Shown here in pieces: positions 19,723 through 29,558 of a stretch of DNA of 64,000 bases. Under the pieces are notes generated by a model, which ran no database searches, was not told the DNA's origin, and was given only the letters and a program-made list of their open reading frames with translations. Each line of letters starts with the position of its first letter. The first letter of the stretch is position 1. Origin of the DNA: Lachnospiraceae bacterium. Its GTDB lineage: Bacteria; Bacillota; Clostridia; Lachnospirales; Lachnospiraceae. The position numbers and the translations under genes are program-made. The stretch is taken from NCBI GenBank assembly GCA_021628825.1, contig JAJXRY010000001.1, positions 496,001 through 560,000 of the forward strand, read 5' to 3'.

Positions 19723-21095
19723 TCATCCGTTTTGTTCCATGCGCTTCAGTTCAGGAAGAACTGTAAAAAGCATGGTAAGGAAGCAGGCGCTTCCACCGAT
19801 TACATTGGAAACCGGTTCTGCAAGGAAAACACCTTTCGTGCCTATGTTCATGGCATAGGGCAGAAGATAGGTTAAAGGAACAACAATAAATACTTTACGA
19901 AGCAGGGAGAAGAAAATCGCCTGCTTCTTTTTATTTAAGGATTTGAATACGGTCTGTCCGATGTATTGCAGATCCATGAAGATAAAGGCGGCAAAGTAGA
20001 TTTTCAGGGCAGGAATGGCATCCCGGATCAGTTCCGCATCCGAGCTGAAAATCCGGATGAGAAATTCCGGTGCAAACAAAATAACACTCCAGACAACGGC
20101 AGTATATAGAAGAATCATAAAACCCATCTCTAATCCGGCTTTTTTCACGCGCTTCGGACGTCTGGCACCATAGTTGTAGCTGAGGATCGGAGAAGTTCCT
20201 TCGTTCATGGCGTAAATCGGTGTCTCGACAAGCTGACGGACACTGGAAATAATGGTCATGACGGAGATATAAATGTCACCACCGGTAACGGAAAGTACGT
20301 TATTGGCACAGATGGTTACCAGGCTGTTGGTAATCTGCATGATAAATCCGGCAGTTCCCAGACTGGTAATATCTTTTTGCCAGTTTCCGGCATTCGTTCC
20401 ATGCTTTTTACGGGAACAAATCGCACCTTGAATTCGGACTTATTATGTAGAAAATAAAGTACAAATGCTGCAGACAGAAACTGTGAGAGAATGGTTGCAA
20501 TGGCAGCTCCACGGATCCCCAGATTCATAGCGAAGATGAAAACAGGATCCAGAATGATATTTGCAACCGCACCGATTGCCACTGACAGCATTCCCCATGG
20601 TGGAGTACCCCTGTGCATTGATAAACGGATTCATACCGGTTGCGATCATGGAAGGAAGTGTTCCGACCAGATAAATCATCAGGTAGGGAACGGCATAAAC
20701 AAGCGCATCCTTAGATGCTCCGAATAAAATAAGGATCGGATTGGCAAAAAGCAGACCGATGGCCATAATCAGAATGGCACAGATACAGAGCATGGTAAAC
20801 TAAATATTCATAATTTTTCTGGGCAGTATCGGTATCCTTCGTACCTCTGCTGATCGAAAATAGTGGAGCACCGCCACCGCCAAACAGGTTGCTGAATGCC
20901 GTAATGATGACAATAATCGGGAAGCATAAGCCGACCGCTCCTAAGGCGGTTGTCCCGACACCCGGAATCCGCGCAATATAAATCCGGTCCACAATGTTAT
21001 AAAGAAGACTTAAAATCTGTGCGACAAGCATTGGAAGTGCAGCACCTAAAATATTACTTGTAATCGTTCCATGTTCAAAAATCAATTCGTTTCAT
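19723..21095 (-). CDS. MATE-family efflux transporter
   Basis: This 12-helix MATE/NorM-type antiporter probably exports drugs or metabolites using an ion gradient. Segments 'SLLYNIVDRIYIARI', 'AIGAVANIILDPVFIFAMN' and 'EGTSPILSYNYGA' are typical. Reading needs several corrections: A5 at 21077-21081 (restoring MKRIDFEHGTIT from ATG 21095), T5 at 20814, C4 at 20593 and T5 runs at 20405 and 20374. One TAG (complement of 20800-20802) sits where the family has serine (NISFTML) and is not a simple homopolymer error, so true inactivation is possible. It diverges from a LysR regulator. Confidence 0.82.
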
Positions 21096-21447
21096 GATCG
21101 TATCCCTTATTTTTCCTTGTCTTAATTTCTATTTTTTTGTTACTTTAATCTTAATCTTAAACTTATCAACTTAAGAATCATAAGTTTAAAAATTCTAAGA
21201 AAAGATGTTTTTTTATCTTTTTACTTGACATTTAGTATAGCATGATATAGTGTATATGTAAATTATGGTATTTATATAGCAATACAATAAAAAAATTATA
21301 TATTTAATAATCCATAAGGTTATCATCTGCGAAAGAAATTATTTATTGAAAAAAACAGAATAGTAAATTATGACAGAATAGACATTATACAGTATCCTGT
21401 TACGAAATAAGAAGATGCCAAATGGAAAGAAAGGAGGGGAGCAGGCA
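21096..21447. other. AT-rich divergent intergenic region
   Basis: This 350-base gap separates the MATE gene (-) from the LysR gene (+). It is strongly AT-rich. A TTGACA at 21225-21230 and TATAGT at 21246-21251 could be a rightward promoter, but the 15-base spacer is short. I see no convincing LysR box or gene. Confidence 0.4.
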
Positions 21448-22290
21448 ATGGAAATGAAGCAGTTGGAGTACTTCTGTGCGATTGTTGAAGCAGGAACGAT
21501 CAGTGGCGCAGCCAAAGCCCTTCACATGACGCAGCCGCCTTTAAGCTATCAGATGAAAATGTTGGAAGAGGAGCTTGAGGTACAGTTGTTTTTGCGGGGA
21601 ACGAAGAAAATCACCCTAACAGAAGCCGGGGCTGCATTATATGAGCGTGCCGGAAGCCTTCTAAAAATGGCTGACATTACGAAGCGTGAAGTATTTAAGG
21701 CCGGGACCGCAGCAACGATCCATATTGGGATGACGCCTTCTTCGGTATCCATGATGTCGGAGTATCTGGCAAGGTTTGCACAGAAGTTCCCCGAGGTTCA
21801 TTTTGATATTCACGAGGGATCCACCTTTACGCTGAAGGATCAGTTGGAGAACCGGATCGTGGACATTACAACGCTGCGTACCCCGATTGTGTTAAAGGGA
21901 TGCGAGACGAGGTCACTTGTGCAGGAAAAATTACTGGTGATGGCGCTTCCAACCCATGAGATTATGCAGCAGGATCTTCAGAATCTTACCCTTAAAGCTC
22001 TTTCTCAATATAAGATTATTCTTTCACACCGGTATCGACAGTATATTCTTTCTGCATTCGAGGAAAAAGGAATTTTCTGCGATATTTACTGTGAATGTGA
22101 GGACGCCAGAACCGCATTGACTCTGGCGGAAAATGGACTTGGAGTGGCGATTTTACCGGCATCCATGCAGAAGCTGAGTGATAAGGTAACCTGCTGTGAA
22201 GTCACCGATACCGATCTGACTACAGAGATCCTGCTTGCCTGGAGAAAAGAAAGAATTCCTGCAGAAGTACAGGAATTTCTTGCATTTTAA
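21448..22290 (+). CDS. LysR-family transcriptional regulator
   Basis: The protein of 280 residues has an N-terminal winged helix-turn-helix ('LEYFCAIVEAGTISGAAKAL', then 'TQPPLSYQMKMLEEEL') and a C-terminal effector-binding domain. The start ATG 21448 lies behind 'aaaggagggg'; an upstream in-frame ATG at 21415 has none. It diverges from the MATE transporter, the classic arrangement for a LysR protein controlling its neighbour; the ligand is unknown. Intact. Confidence 0.9.
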   Translation: MEMKQLEYFCAIVEAGTISGAAKALHMTQPPLSYQMKMLEEELEVQLFLRGTKKITLTEAGAALYERAGSLLKMADITKREVFKAGTAATIHIGMTPSSVSMMSEYLARFAQKFPEVHFDIHEGSTFTLKDQLENRIVDITTLRTPIVLKGCETRSLVQEKLLVMALPTHEIMQQDLQNLTLKALSQYKIILSHRYRQYILSAFEEKGIFCDIYCECEDARTALTLAENGLGVAILPASMQKLSDKVTCCEVTDTDLTTEILLAWRKERIPAEVQEFLAF

Positions 22291-22359
22291 GAAAAATTTA
22301 ATTCAAGTATCCGTTAAAAAAATGATTTTTTTAATTTAAACTATATGGAGGACAATACA

Positions 22360-22992
22360 ATGACCAAAGAAGAAAAAGTAGCACGTTTTCAAAAATTGAA
22401 TCAGAACATCCAGAAGGGACAGATTCTCTGTGCCGGTTCGTCCTTAATGGAAATGTTTCCGGTTGAGAAGTTCATAAAAGAAGAGTATCCGGGTACCATC
22501 ATCTATAATCGTGGAATTGGCGGTTATATTACAGACGAACTGTTAGAGCATCTGGATGTCTGCGTACTTGACCTGCAGCCGTCCCGTCTTTTCATTAACA
22601 TCGGGACAAATGACTTAAGCAATCCGGACGTTACGATTGATGGACTGATGAAGAAGTATGATGAAATTTTATGCCGGATCGAAGAGGCCATTCCCGGTAT
22701 TGAAATCTATCTGATGGCATACTTCCCGATCAATTACGAGGCAGCCACCGAAGAAATGAAGCCCTGCCTTCTCATCCGTACCAACGAACGGATCAATGAA
22801 GCGAATAAGGCAGTTGCCGAGCTTGCCAGGAAGCATCAGGCCAGGTATATTGACATCAATGCTCCGTTAAAGGATGCAGACGGAAATCTCCGTGCAGATT
22901 ATACGATTGAAGGTATGCATATCAAGGAGGAAGGATATCGTTCCATTTTCCCGATGTTTATGAAGTACGCACTGGAGCCGAAGTGGAAGTAA
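22360..22992 (+). CDS. SGNH/GDSL-type hydrolase
   Basis: This 210-residue protein has the SGNH blocks: the nucleophile serine in 'CAGSSLMEMFP', the glycine in 'NRGIGGYITDELL', the asparagine in 'NIGTNDLSN', and the catalytic histidine in 'EGMHIKEEGY'. It is a probable esterase or acyl hydrolase with unknown substrate and no signal peptide, so cytosolic. ATG 22360 lies seven bases after 'tggagga'; the in-frame ATG 22345 overlaps that site and is unlikely. Intact, followed by a terminator. Confidence 0.85.
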   Translation: MTKEEKVARFQKLNQNIQKGQILCAGSSLMEMFPVEKFIKEEYPGTIIYNRGIGGYITDELLEHLDVCVLDLQPSRLFINIGTNDLSNPDVTIDGLMKKYDEILCRIEEAIPGIEIYLMAYFPINYEAATEEMKPCLLIRTNERINEANKAVAELARKHQARYIDINAPLKDADGNLRADYTIEGMHIKEEGYRSIFPMFMKYALEPKWK

Positions 22993-23023
22993 ATTGTGGA
23001 AAAGAAAAGTGAAAATGGATAAG

Positions 23024-23062
23024 GAAGGGTATCTGGCTGAATGGTCAGATGCCCTTTTTTTG
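23024..23062 (+). terminator. Rho-independent terminator after the SGNH hydrolase
   Basis: AGGGTATCTG pairs with CAGATGCCCT (one G-T pair) around a ten-base loop and is followed by seven T. Confidence 0.8.
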
Positions 23063-23217
23063 TTGCAATGCATATGAGAAAAATGATCCAGTGGATCATT
23101 TTTTTGAGTTTCTGGAGTTATGTGGAGCGAGAATCATTTCAAAGTTATTTTTAAGTATGTTATAATGTTATCAATTGGCTGACAATACATTAAAATATGA
23201 AAAGTATGGGGATAAAC

Positions 23218-24194
23218 ATGATTGAATTTAAGAACATCAGTAAAACGTATAAGGTCGCAGTAAGGGAAGGCGGCATGAAAAATGCGATGAAATCCCTGTT
23301 TACAAGAAACTATAAGAACGTTCATGCATTGAATGATGTCAGCTTTCAAATTGCCGAAGGAGAGATGGTAGGGTACATTGGACCGAATGGGGCGGGAAAA
23401 AAAGTACCACCATTAAGATTATGTGCGGCATTCTTACGCCGGATAGCGGACAATGCGTAATAGATGGCAGAATCCCTTATAAAGAACGAGTTGCACATGT
23501 ACAGCAGATTGGTGTTGTTTTTGGACAAAGAAGTCAGTTGTGGTGGGATGTGCCGGTAATTGACAGTTTTGAATTAATAAAGGATATCTATCGGATTGAT
23601 GATAAGACCTATAGAAGGAACCTGAATGATCTGACGGATTTACTGGCAATGGGAGATTTGCTTAAGACTCCGACACGAAACTTAAGCCTTGGTCAGAGGA
23701 TGAGATGTGAGATTGTTGCTTCCTTATTACATGATCCTAAAATATTATTTTTAGACGAGCCAACCATTGGGCTGGATGCCGTTTCCAAAATTTCGATACG
23801 CAAATTTATAAAACAAGTGAATGAAGACCGTAAAACAACGGTTGTTCTAACGACTCATGATATGCAGGATATTGAGGCATTAACAGAACGTGTCATATTA
23901 ATTGGAAAAGGGAAAATCTTATTAGATGGAAAATACAACGAATTAAGGAAGAGAGCATCGAACGATAAAACACTGGACATTGAGTATAGTGGAACAATAC
24001 CTGAGCTTCATGAGGGCATGAAACTTATAAAAGCGCAGGAGGCGCAAATGACCATATCTCTCAATCCGGATATTATGAGTGTCTCAGAAGCAATTTCCTA
24101 TCTGGCATCTCATACGACATTAATGGATGTGTCAGTTTCTGACATTTCAGCGGAACAAATGGTGGCAGAATTATACAAGGAGTACCGTATATGA
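23218..24194 (+). CDS. ABC-2-type exporter, ATP-binding subunit
   Basis: This ATPase energises the two permeases that follow. Walker A is GPNGAGKSTT once the A7 run at 23397-23403 is reduced to five; the signature 'NLSLGQRMRCE' (a variant LSGGQ), Walker B 'ILFLDEPTIGLD' and the switch histidine in 'LTTHDM' are visible. The LGQRMR signature and the 'QRSQLWWDVP' segment match the subfamily paired with ABC-2 6-helix permeases (viologen or daunorubicin-type exporters). ATG 23218 is preferred over 23197. It overlaps the next gene by ATGA. Substrate unknown. Confidence 0.88.
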
Positions 24195-24998
24195 AAAAAT
24201 ATATATTTATATTTCGACTCCGGTTTATGAATAGTCTACAGTACCGTACGGTTGTGCTGGGAGGAGTACTAAAAAGGATTTATTTGGGGATTTATGGAGA
24301 TTTTGATGTACAAGGCACTTTATGAATCAAGTGGCAGTGTATTTTCAATGAGCTTTTCCCAGATGGTATCCTATGTATGGATCCAGCAGGTGTTTATGGT
24401 ATTATTTAGGGTTGTTTTTGCCGACGGGGAAATTTATTCATCCATAACGGAAGGAACGATTGCATATGACTTAGTGCGTCCGGTTGGATTATATGGCTGG
24501 TGGTTTTCACAATCGGCTGCAAATCGTTTGGCGTTTACCATATTGAACTGCATACCCGTATTTTTTTGCTGGCTCTGCTTGTACCGAAACCATATCGAAT
24601 TTCATGGAATCTGACTGTTGGTCAGTCGATTATATTTATTCTATCTGTTTTATTGGCTTTCCTGGTAGTGGTTTCGTTTGCAATGTTGATGTATATTTCA
24701 TTGTTTTTATATCATTGCCCAACGTGGAGTAAGAATTATTGTGACAGCATTAACTACATTTTTATCCGGAGGAGTAGTTCCATTGCCCTTTTTTCCGGAT
24801 AAGATCCTGGCTATAGCTCAATTACTTCCGTTTGCAGCGATGCAGAATACTCCATTACAGATATTTTGTGGGAATATATCTGGTGTTAATATGATTAAGG
24901 CGGTTGCTTTTCAGGTATTCTGGTTTGTAACGCTATTTTTAATTGGTAAGGCAGCAATGGCTGTTTCACTGAAAAAAGTAATTGTGCAAGGGGGTTAG
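24191..24998 (+). CDS. ABC-2-type exporter permease 1
   Basis: This is a six-helix ABC-2 permease of the ABC_viologen/DUF990-like type, coupled by ATGA overlap to the ATPase. Three breaks need correction: A5 at 24271-24275 (gives GVLKGFIWGFMEILMYKALY), T7 at 24561-24567 (gives IPVFLLALLVPKPYRISW) and T5 at 24704-24708 (gives SLFYIIAQRGVRIIVTALT). The conserved 'TFLSGGVVPLPFFPD' and 'LPFAAMQNTPLQIF' occur near the C-terminus. About 268 residues. Function within the exporter is clear; the substrate is not. Confidence 0.82.
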
Positions 24999-25003
24999 AC
25001 CAG

Positions 25004-25797
25004 ATGGTTTTATATGTGAAGTATTTTATCATGCAATTAAAAAGTCAAATGCAATATAAAACATCGTTTTTTCTGGCAATTATTGGACAGTTTTTAACGG
25101 CCTTTACCTCTTTTTGGGGGATTAGTTTTATTTTTAACAATGTGAGCAGCGTAGATCAATTTACCTATGAAGAGGTTCTGTTGTGTTTTTGCGGTAGTAA
25201 TGATGTCTTTCTCCATCGGCGAGATGTTTGGTGGAGGTTTATCTGTTTTTTTCCACGGTTGATGCGTAACGGCAGTTTTTGACCGTATTCTGACAAGACC
25301 AAGAAGTATTATTTTTTTCAAGTGCTGGCAGGTAATACAGATTTTTGCCAGAATAGGGCTGATTGTTCAGGCCCTTGTAGTACTGATTTATGCAGTAAAT
25401 AAGAGCCAGAATAGTTGGACGTTTTTTTAAAAAAATATGCACGCTGATTTTTAATGATAAGTTGTGGCAGTATTGTTTTTCCTTTTGTTTGTTTTTTTAA
25501 TCACTGCATCGTGCACATTTTTTTACCACACAATCCTTAGATTTTCTCAATGTGTTTACCTATGGAGCGCGCCAGTTTGGGCTGTATCCGTTTTCCATAT
25601 ATGGAAAGGGTATATTAAGATTTCTGACATTTGTAATTCCGTTAGCGTTATTTCAGTACTATCCGTTGCTCTACATAACAGACCGGAACAAGAGCAGTTA
25701 CCTGGTGATCTTTCCCGTTTTCTCATTATTGTTTATTCTACCTTCTTATGGATTTTTTCGTATGGGATTGAGAAGGTATCAATCAACGGGTTCGTAA
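25004..25797 (+). CDS. ABC-2-type exporter permease 2 (heavily broken)
   Basis: The second permease starts at ATG 25004 behind 'aaggggg', five bases after the first. The N-terminal 'QYKTSFFLAIIGQFLTAFTS' and the C-terminal 'YPFSIYGKGILRFLTFVIP' identify it as the partner of this ABC-2 subfamily. Between them at least eight runs are too long (T5 25186, T7 25246, T5 25276, T7 25312, T5 25342, T7 25422, A7 25429, T5 25448 and others). Corrected text includes SFSIGEMFGGGLSVF and DRILTRPRSIIFQVL. The exact sequence around 25450-25530 remains ambiguous; real decay cannot be excluded. Confidence 0.7.
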
Positions 25798-25801
25798 GGG
25801 T

Positions 25802-26301
25802 TCAGATCTGATTAAGGTACTTTCTTAATGCTTGAACATGCAGCGGAAATATAAGTTCCGGAGAATTATCTACGATTTTCTTTAAAGTATTTCTCTCCAT
25901 CCAACGGATATTATTAGTTTCATCGGTCTGTTCAAGTAATGCTCCTTCCGCTGTACAAAGAAAGGTGTGCAAAAGTAATGAGTATGCACCGGATAAATTT
26001 TGTGTTATACAAAAGGGTGATATGGAAATAGTCTGGTTCCCAACAATGTCTAAAGAATGGCTGTTTTTCTTCGCCCTGTATTTGTGTAAGATGAAGTCCT
26101 GTTTCCTCCCATACTTCCCGACGTAGGGCATCAAAAATATATTTTTCATATTCCCGGATTTTTACCGGCTGGAATCTCCAGTAAACCATCCGTTCCATCT
26201 GCACTATTCTTTTTGCGATCCTGTACTAAGATGAATTCATTATTATCTGTCTGTTTTGTAATAATTGCGCCTACAGCAGGCTTTACAAATATTTCGTTCA
26301 T
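25802..26301 (-). CDS. NUDIX hydrolase
   Basis: NUDIX enzymes cleave nucleoside diphosphates linked to another moiety; an ADP-ribose/ADP-sugar pyrophosphatase is plausible. From ATG 26301 the protein reads MNEIFVKPAVGAIITK, then 'GLLEIPAGK', and the NUDIX box ending REVWEETGL. Three corrections are needed: the A5 run after AGK, an extra codon's worth of bases in the A/T runs before 'FDALRREV', and A5 in 'GEEN'. Corrected C-terminal part reads SISPFCITQNLSGAYSLLLH to ALRKYLNQI. It points toward the ABC exporter genes and is separate from them. Confidence 0.78.
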
Positions 26302-26489
26302 GTTGGTCTCCCTATGAAATCAGTATATCTTAAATTTCACTTTATCATTGATACAACGTTTTTAGCAATTAATTTTTATCTTATATAATAGTATTTGAAT
26401 AGTATTTGAAGATAATTATTTGAGTTTTTAAATTATATATGATAGAATGAAATCGAAATTATTTAAATAGTAAATCCAAGGAGTCTGTG
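26302..26489. other. AT-rich intergenic region
   Basis: A strongly AT-rich stretch between the divergent NUDIX gene and the small lipoprotein gene. I see no gene and no confident promoter beyond A/T-rich hexamers. Confidence 0.4.
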
Positions 26490-26698
26490 ATGAAAAAAAC
26501 TTACAGTATATATGTATAGCAGCCGTATGTCTCGTACTGATTGGCTGTGGCAGGGAAACAGTGAATTCAGATATTAATTCAGATATTAATTCAGATGTTA
26601 ATTCAACAGTAGAAGTAGCAAAGGATACAGACATAGCGGATGAAATAGCACTTTCCGATGAAGCTATTCATTGGATCTGTGGAGGAAGAACGAAATGA
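26490..26698 (+). CDS. Small predicted lipoprotein with NSDI repeats
   Basis: The ATG at 26490 follows 'ccaaggag' by seven bases. With the A7 run at 26493-26499 taken as five, the frame gives MKNLQYICIAAVCLVLIGC, a lipoprotein signal with lipobox LIGC, followed by GRE and three tandem NSD(I/V) units (12-base repeats at about 26560-26605) and an acidic tail to 26698. As written in the raw frame it would stop after ten codons. I do not recognise a family; about 68 residues is short, so it may be a truncated solute-binding or pheromone-like lipoprotein. Confidence 0.5.
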
Positions 26699-26722
26699 TA
26701 TATGCATCATGGGGCAATAGTA

Positions 26723-27325
26723 ATGAGTAGAAAAGAGTGGACAGAAAAAATAACTATCATAATAGCGGGATCCATTATTGCGGCATATGGCATCACATTA
26801 GCTATGTACGCCGGATTTGGAGGCGCAACCCTTGCTGTATTGTGGCAGGGAATATCCGGGACATTTCATATAAGCATAGGTACGGCCTCGATGATAGTAG
26901 CGATCATAATGATATTGTTTGCTTTTTTCTATGACAGATCACAAATACATGTCGGTACCATTTTGTATCAGATTGTGTATAGCTTCTGCGTGGACTTATT
27001 CGCAGATGCACATGTGTACAGCACACATTTATGGGTGAATGCCATGATTATGCTGCTTGGAATAATTTTTTTTGCTATAGGTACCGGACTTTATGCGGCA
27101 GCTTCCCTTGGACGTGGATCTTACGAGGCATTAACTTTTTCCCTTGCAGAAAAGAATGGCTGGCAGGTGAAAAAGGTGCGGATGATACTTGATATTTTTG
27201 ATGGTGATGATCGGTGTGATTCTGGGCGGTAAGTTTGGAATATGTACTATTGCCACAATCATTATTTCCGGACCAATCATCCAGTTTACCGCATCAAAAA
27301 AACAAAATCTTTGCTGAGCAAATAA
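26723..27325 (+). CDS. YczE/YitT-like integral membrane protein
   Basis: This protein of about 200 residues has five hydrophobic segments and the YczE-family features 'GSIIAAYGITLAMYAGFGGA' (to that point) and 'AIGTGLYAAASLGRGSYEAL'. Function of the family is not defined. Two corrections restore the C-terminus: T5 at 27195-27199 (gives DILMVMIGVILGGKFGICT) and A7 at 27296-27302 (gives FTASKTKSLLSK, stop at 27325). The start ATG 26723 has only a weak site; ATG 26702 is possible. Confidence 0.75.
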
Positions 27326-27422
27326 TTGCATTGTTCTCCGCTTTGTCTGATGATAAAATATAAATGTTTTATGAATATGCACATCTGGCAGCTTTGCCCT
27401 CTGGCCATGGTAGTGCCAATCG

Positions 27423-27599
27423 CAGATGCCTATTATGAAGCTGTCCGGCCCGAAACCTGTTCTGATGGTTGTGTTGTCTTTGGTGTTTGAAAGTGCTTTT
27501 GGAAATAAATTTATGTATCAGCATGCAATAAAGGCACCCGATGAAATGAGACAACTGCATAAACAATTTTATGCTTATGTGAAGAAGAGGATTCTGTAA
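27423..27599 (+). other. Unidentified coding remnant (C-terminal part)
   Basis: One frame is open from about 27423 to the TAA at 27597-27599 and reads as plausible protein, with a hydrophobic segment 'PVLMVVLSLVFESAFG' followed by a charged end 'APDEMRQLHKQFYAYVKKR'. No start codon with a ribosome site is seen, and upstream (27330-27420) the frame is lost. I do not recognise it. It could be the tail of a further frame-broken gene or a decayed one. Confidence 0.35.
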
Positions 27600-27616
27600 T
27601 TTTGAAGGAGTAAAGT

Positions 27617-28227
27617 GTGAAAACGATTATTACAATACAACACACCCAATCCGTTCATCATACAAATGGAATGGTTGGATCCTGGACGGATTGGGAACTG
27701 ACGGAATTAGGAGTCAGGCATGCAAAAAGCATAGGAGAAATGTTGAAGAGTGAATTGGCAGGAAAAGAATTTGTGATGTATTCTTCGGATTTGCTACGTG
27801 CAAAACAAACAGCAGAGAATGTCGGGAACTGTCTGAGGTTAACTCCTGTGTTAAGAAGTGAATTAAGAGAAAAGAAATCTTGGAAAATGTTGTGGAAAGT
27901 CTGTTCAATGGCTGCGCGAAAATATGGAACAACCGGAAAGAACGATTGATGACCGGTTGTTTTTCTGATGCTGAAAGCCGGAGAGAGGAATGGAACAGGC
28001 TAAAACCGTTTTTTAATGAAATTATGTCTAATGATGAAGAAAATATTATTGTTGTATCACATGGCGATTTGTTAAGTGTGTTCAATACTATGTTTTTAGG
28101 ACTGGATGTTGAAACCTTGAACACCTTTGAAATATCCGGATTATCGGGAGGCGTTTCGCATTTGGTTGAAAATAACGAAGGAAAGCGGTTTATTAAGAGA
28201 ATCAGTGATATGTCATATATTAAATAA
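27617..28227 (+). CDS. Histidine phosphatase (phosphoglycerate mutase-like) family protein
   Basis: This is a branch of the histidine phosphatase superfamily: an N-terminal 'TIQHTQSVHHTNGMVG' in place of the classic RHG motif, 'YSSDLLRAKQTAE' and the second catalytic histidine in 'VVSHGDLLS'. Because RHG is replaced by QHT the nucleophilic histidine appears kept but the arginine is not, so substrate is uncertain. GTG 27617 follows 'gaaggag'. Two breaks lie near 27869 (extra A) and T5 27960-27964; corrected text includes MEQPERTIDDRLFSDAES. About 203 residues. Confidence 0.78.
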
Positions 28228-28323
28228 AATTTATAAAACCAAATCCATCATTGGTTAAATTAAAAATATCAAAAAAGTGTATGTAGAGCTGGTAAAAGCA
28301 GATTGTGGAGAGTGAGGCAGTGA

Positions 28324-28677
28324 ATGATGAAAACGCCGAATGATTATTTGACAATGAATTATCGTATGGAAATTGTAGAGGATAAGGATGAGGGCGGTTT
28401 CGTGGTTTCCTTTCCGGAGCTTCCGGGATGTATTACCTGTGGAGAAACAGTAGAATCCGCTGTCGCAAATGCTTTAGATGCTAAGAAGGCATGGTTGGAA
28501 GATGGTATTGAAATACATGAGCCGGACAGTTTAGAGGATTATTCGGGACAGTTTAAGCTTAGAATTCCCCGTAGCCTGCATCGTTCTCTTGCGGAGCATT
28601 CCAAGAGGGAAGGTATCAGTATGAATCAATATTGCGTATATCTTCTTTCCAAAAATGATGCAGTTTATTCAAAATAA
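28324..28677 (+). CDS. HicB-like antitoxin protein
   Basis: The 117-residue protein has an N-terminal HicB partial RNase-H-like fold ('EDKDEGGFVVSFPELPGC' with 'TCGETVESAVANALDA') and a C-terminal ribbon-helix-helix-like segment (SGQFKLRIPRSLHRSLAEHS). In toxin-antitoxin pairs HicB neutralises the mRNA-cleaving HicA and represses the operon. No hicA-like frame is seen in the 96 bases upstream or directly downstream, so this looks like an orphan. ATG 28324 and ATG 28327 are both possible. Intact. Confidence 0.82.
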   Translation: MMKTPNDYLTMNYRMEIVEDKDEGGFVVSFPELPGCITCGETVESAVANALDAKKAWLEDGIEIHEPDSLEDYSGQFKLRIPRSLHRSLAEHSKREGISMNQYCVYLLSKNDAVYSK

Positions 28678-28696
28678 TAAAAGGAGAGGCAATTTA

Positions 28697-29462
28697 ATGA
28701 TTGAATATACAAAAATTAATTCGCAGACTTGGGATTTGTGGGCTGATAACGGCTGTGAATGGTCTGTTCCGATTTCGCATGATGAATATGAAGCTGTATC
28801 TGAAGGTAATTTCGGCGTATATCTTACACCCTGCATAACTGTTCCACATGAATGGTTCGGAGATTTAAAGAACAAAAGGCTTCTTGGTCTTGCAAGCGGC
28901 GGCGGTCAGCAAATGCCTGTGTTTTCAAAGCTTGGTGCAATCTGCACTGTTTTTGATTATTCTGACAGACAGCTCGAAGCGGAAAGGACAATTTCAGAGC
29001 GTGAGGGTTATTAAATACAAATTATCAAGGGCGATATGACAAAAAAACGCTCCCCATTTGAAGACGAAAGCTTTTGATATAATTTTTTTCACCCTGTTTC
29101 AAATTGTTATGTTGAGGATGTTTATCATATTTGGAATGAATGCTACCGTGTTCTGAAAAAAAGGTGGACGTCTGCTTGCTGGTTTTGATAATGGTATCGA
29201 TTTTCTTTTTGAAGGCGATAATCCATTGTTGGTTGTAAACAAGCTCCCATTTAATCCGCTTAAAATGCCAAATGAGCGATTTGAAGCAATGGCAAAAAAT
29301 GGTGAAGGCATACAGTTCAGTCATTCTCTTGAGGAACAGATAGGCGGTCAGCTTAAAGCCGGATTTACTCTTAAAGACTTATATGAGGACAGAGACAGAG
29401 TTGGTGGTGCAAAGATAAGAGATTATTTGCCGCAGTATATGGCAACTTTGGCTGTGAAATAA
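28697..29462 (+). CDS. Class I SAM-dependent methyltransferase (broken)
   Basis: The N-terminal half (28697-29011) shows a SAM-binding glycine motif 'LLGLASGGGQQMPVFSKLGA'. The C-terminal half resumes at about 29160 and runs to 29462 ('LLVVNKLPFNPLKMPNERF'). Between them a TAA at 29012-29014 falls where lysine would be expected (REGYKIQIIKGDM), and the runs A7, C4, T4, T7 and A7 between 29040 and 29165 are each too long. Corrected text includes ESFDIIFHPVSNCYVEDVYH and LKKGGRLLAGFDNG. Substrate unknown. ATG 28697 follows 'aaggagaggc'. The in-frame TAA makes real inactivation possible. Confidence 0.72.
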
Positions 29463-29481
29463 GGTTCATAGGTAGAGATAA

Positions 29482-29515
29482 AACTATTCGCACAACCCTT
29501 GTTTAACGAATAGTT
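29482..29515. repeat. Inverted repeat downstream of the methyltransferase
   Basis: AACTATTCG at 29482-29490 pairs with CGAATAGTT at 29507-29515 around a 16-base loop. There is no T tail, so this is a weak terminator candidate or a protein site between convergent genes. Confidence 0.4.
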
Positions 29516-29558
29516 CATACAAGTTTACATAATATTTTTTTATGTCAACCAATGGATT

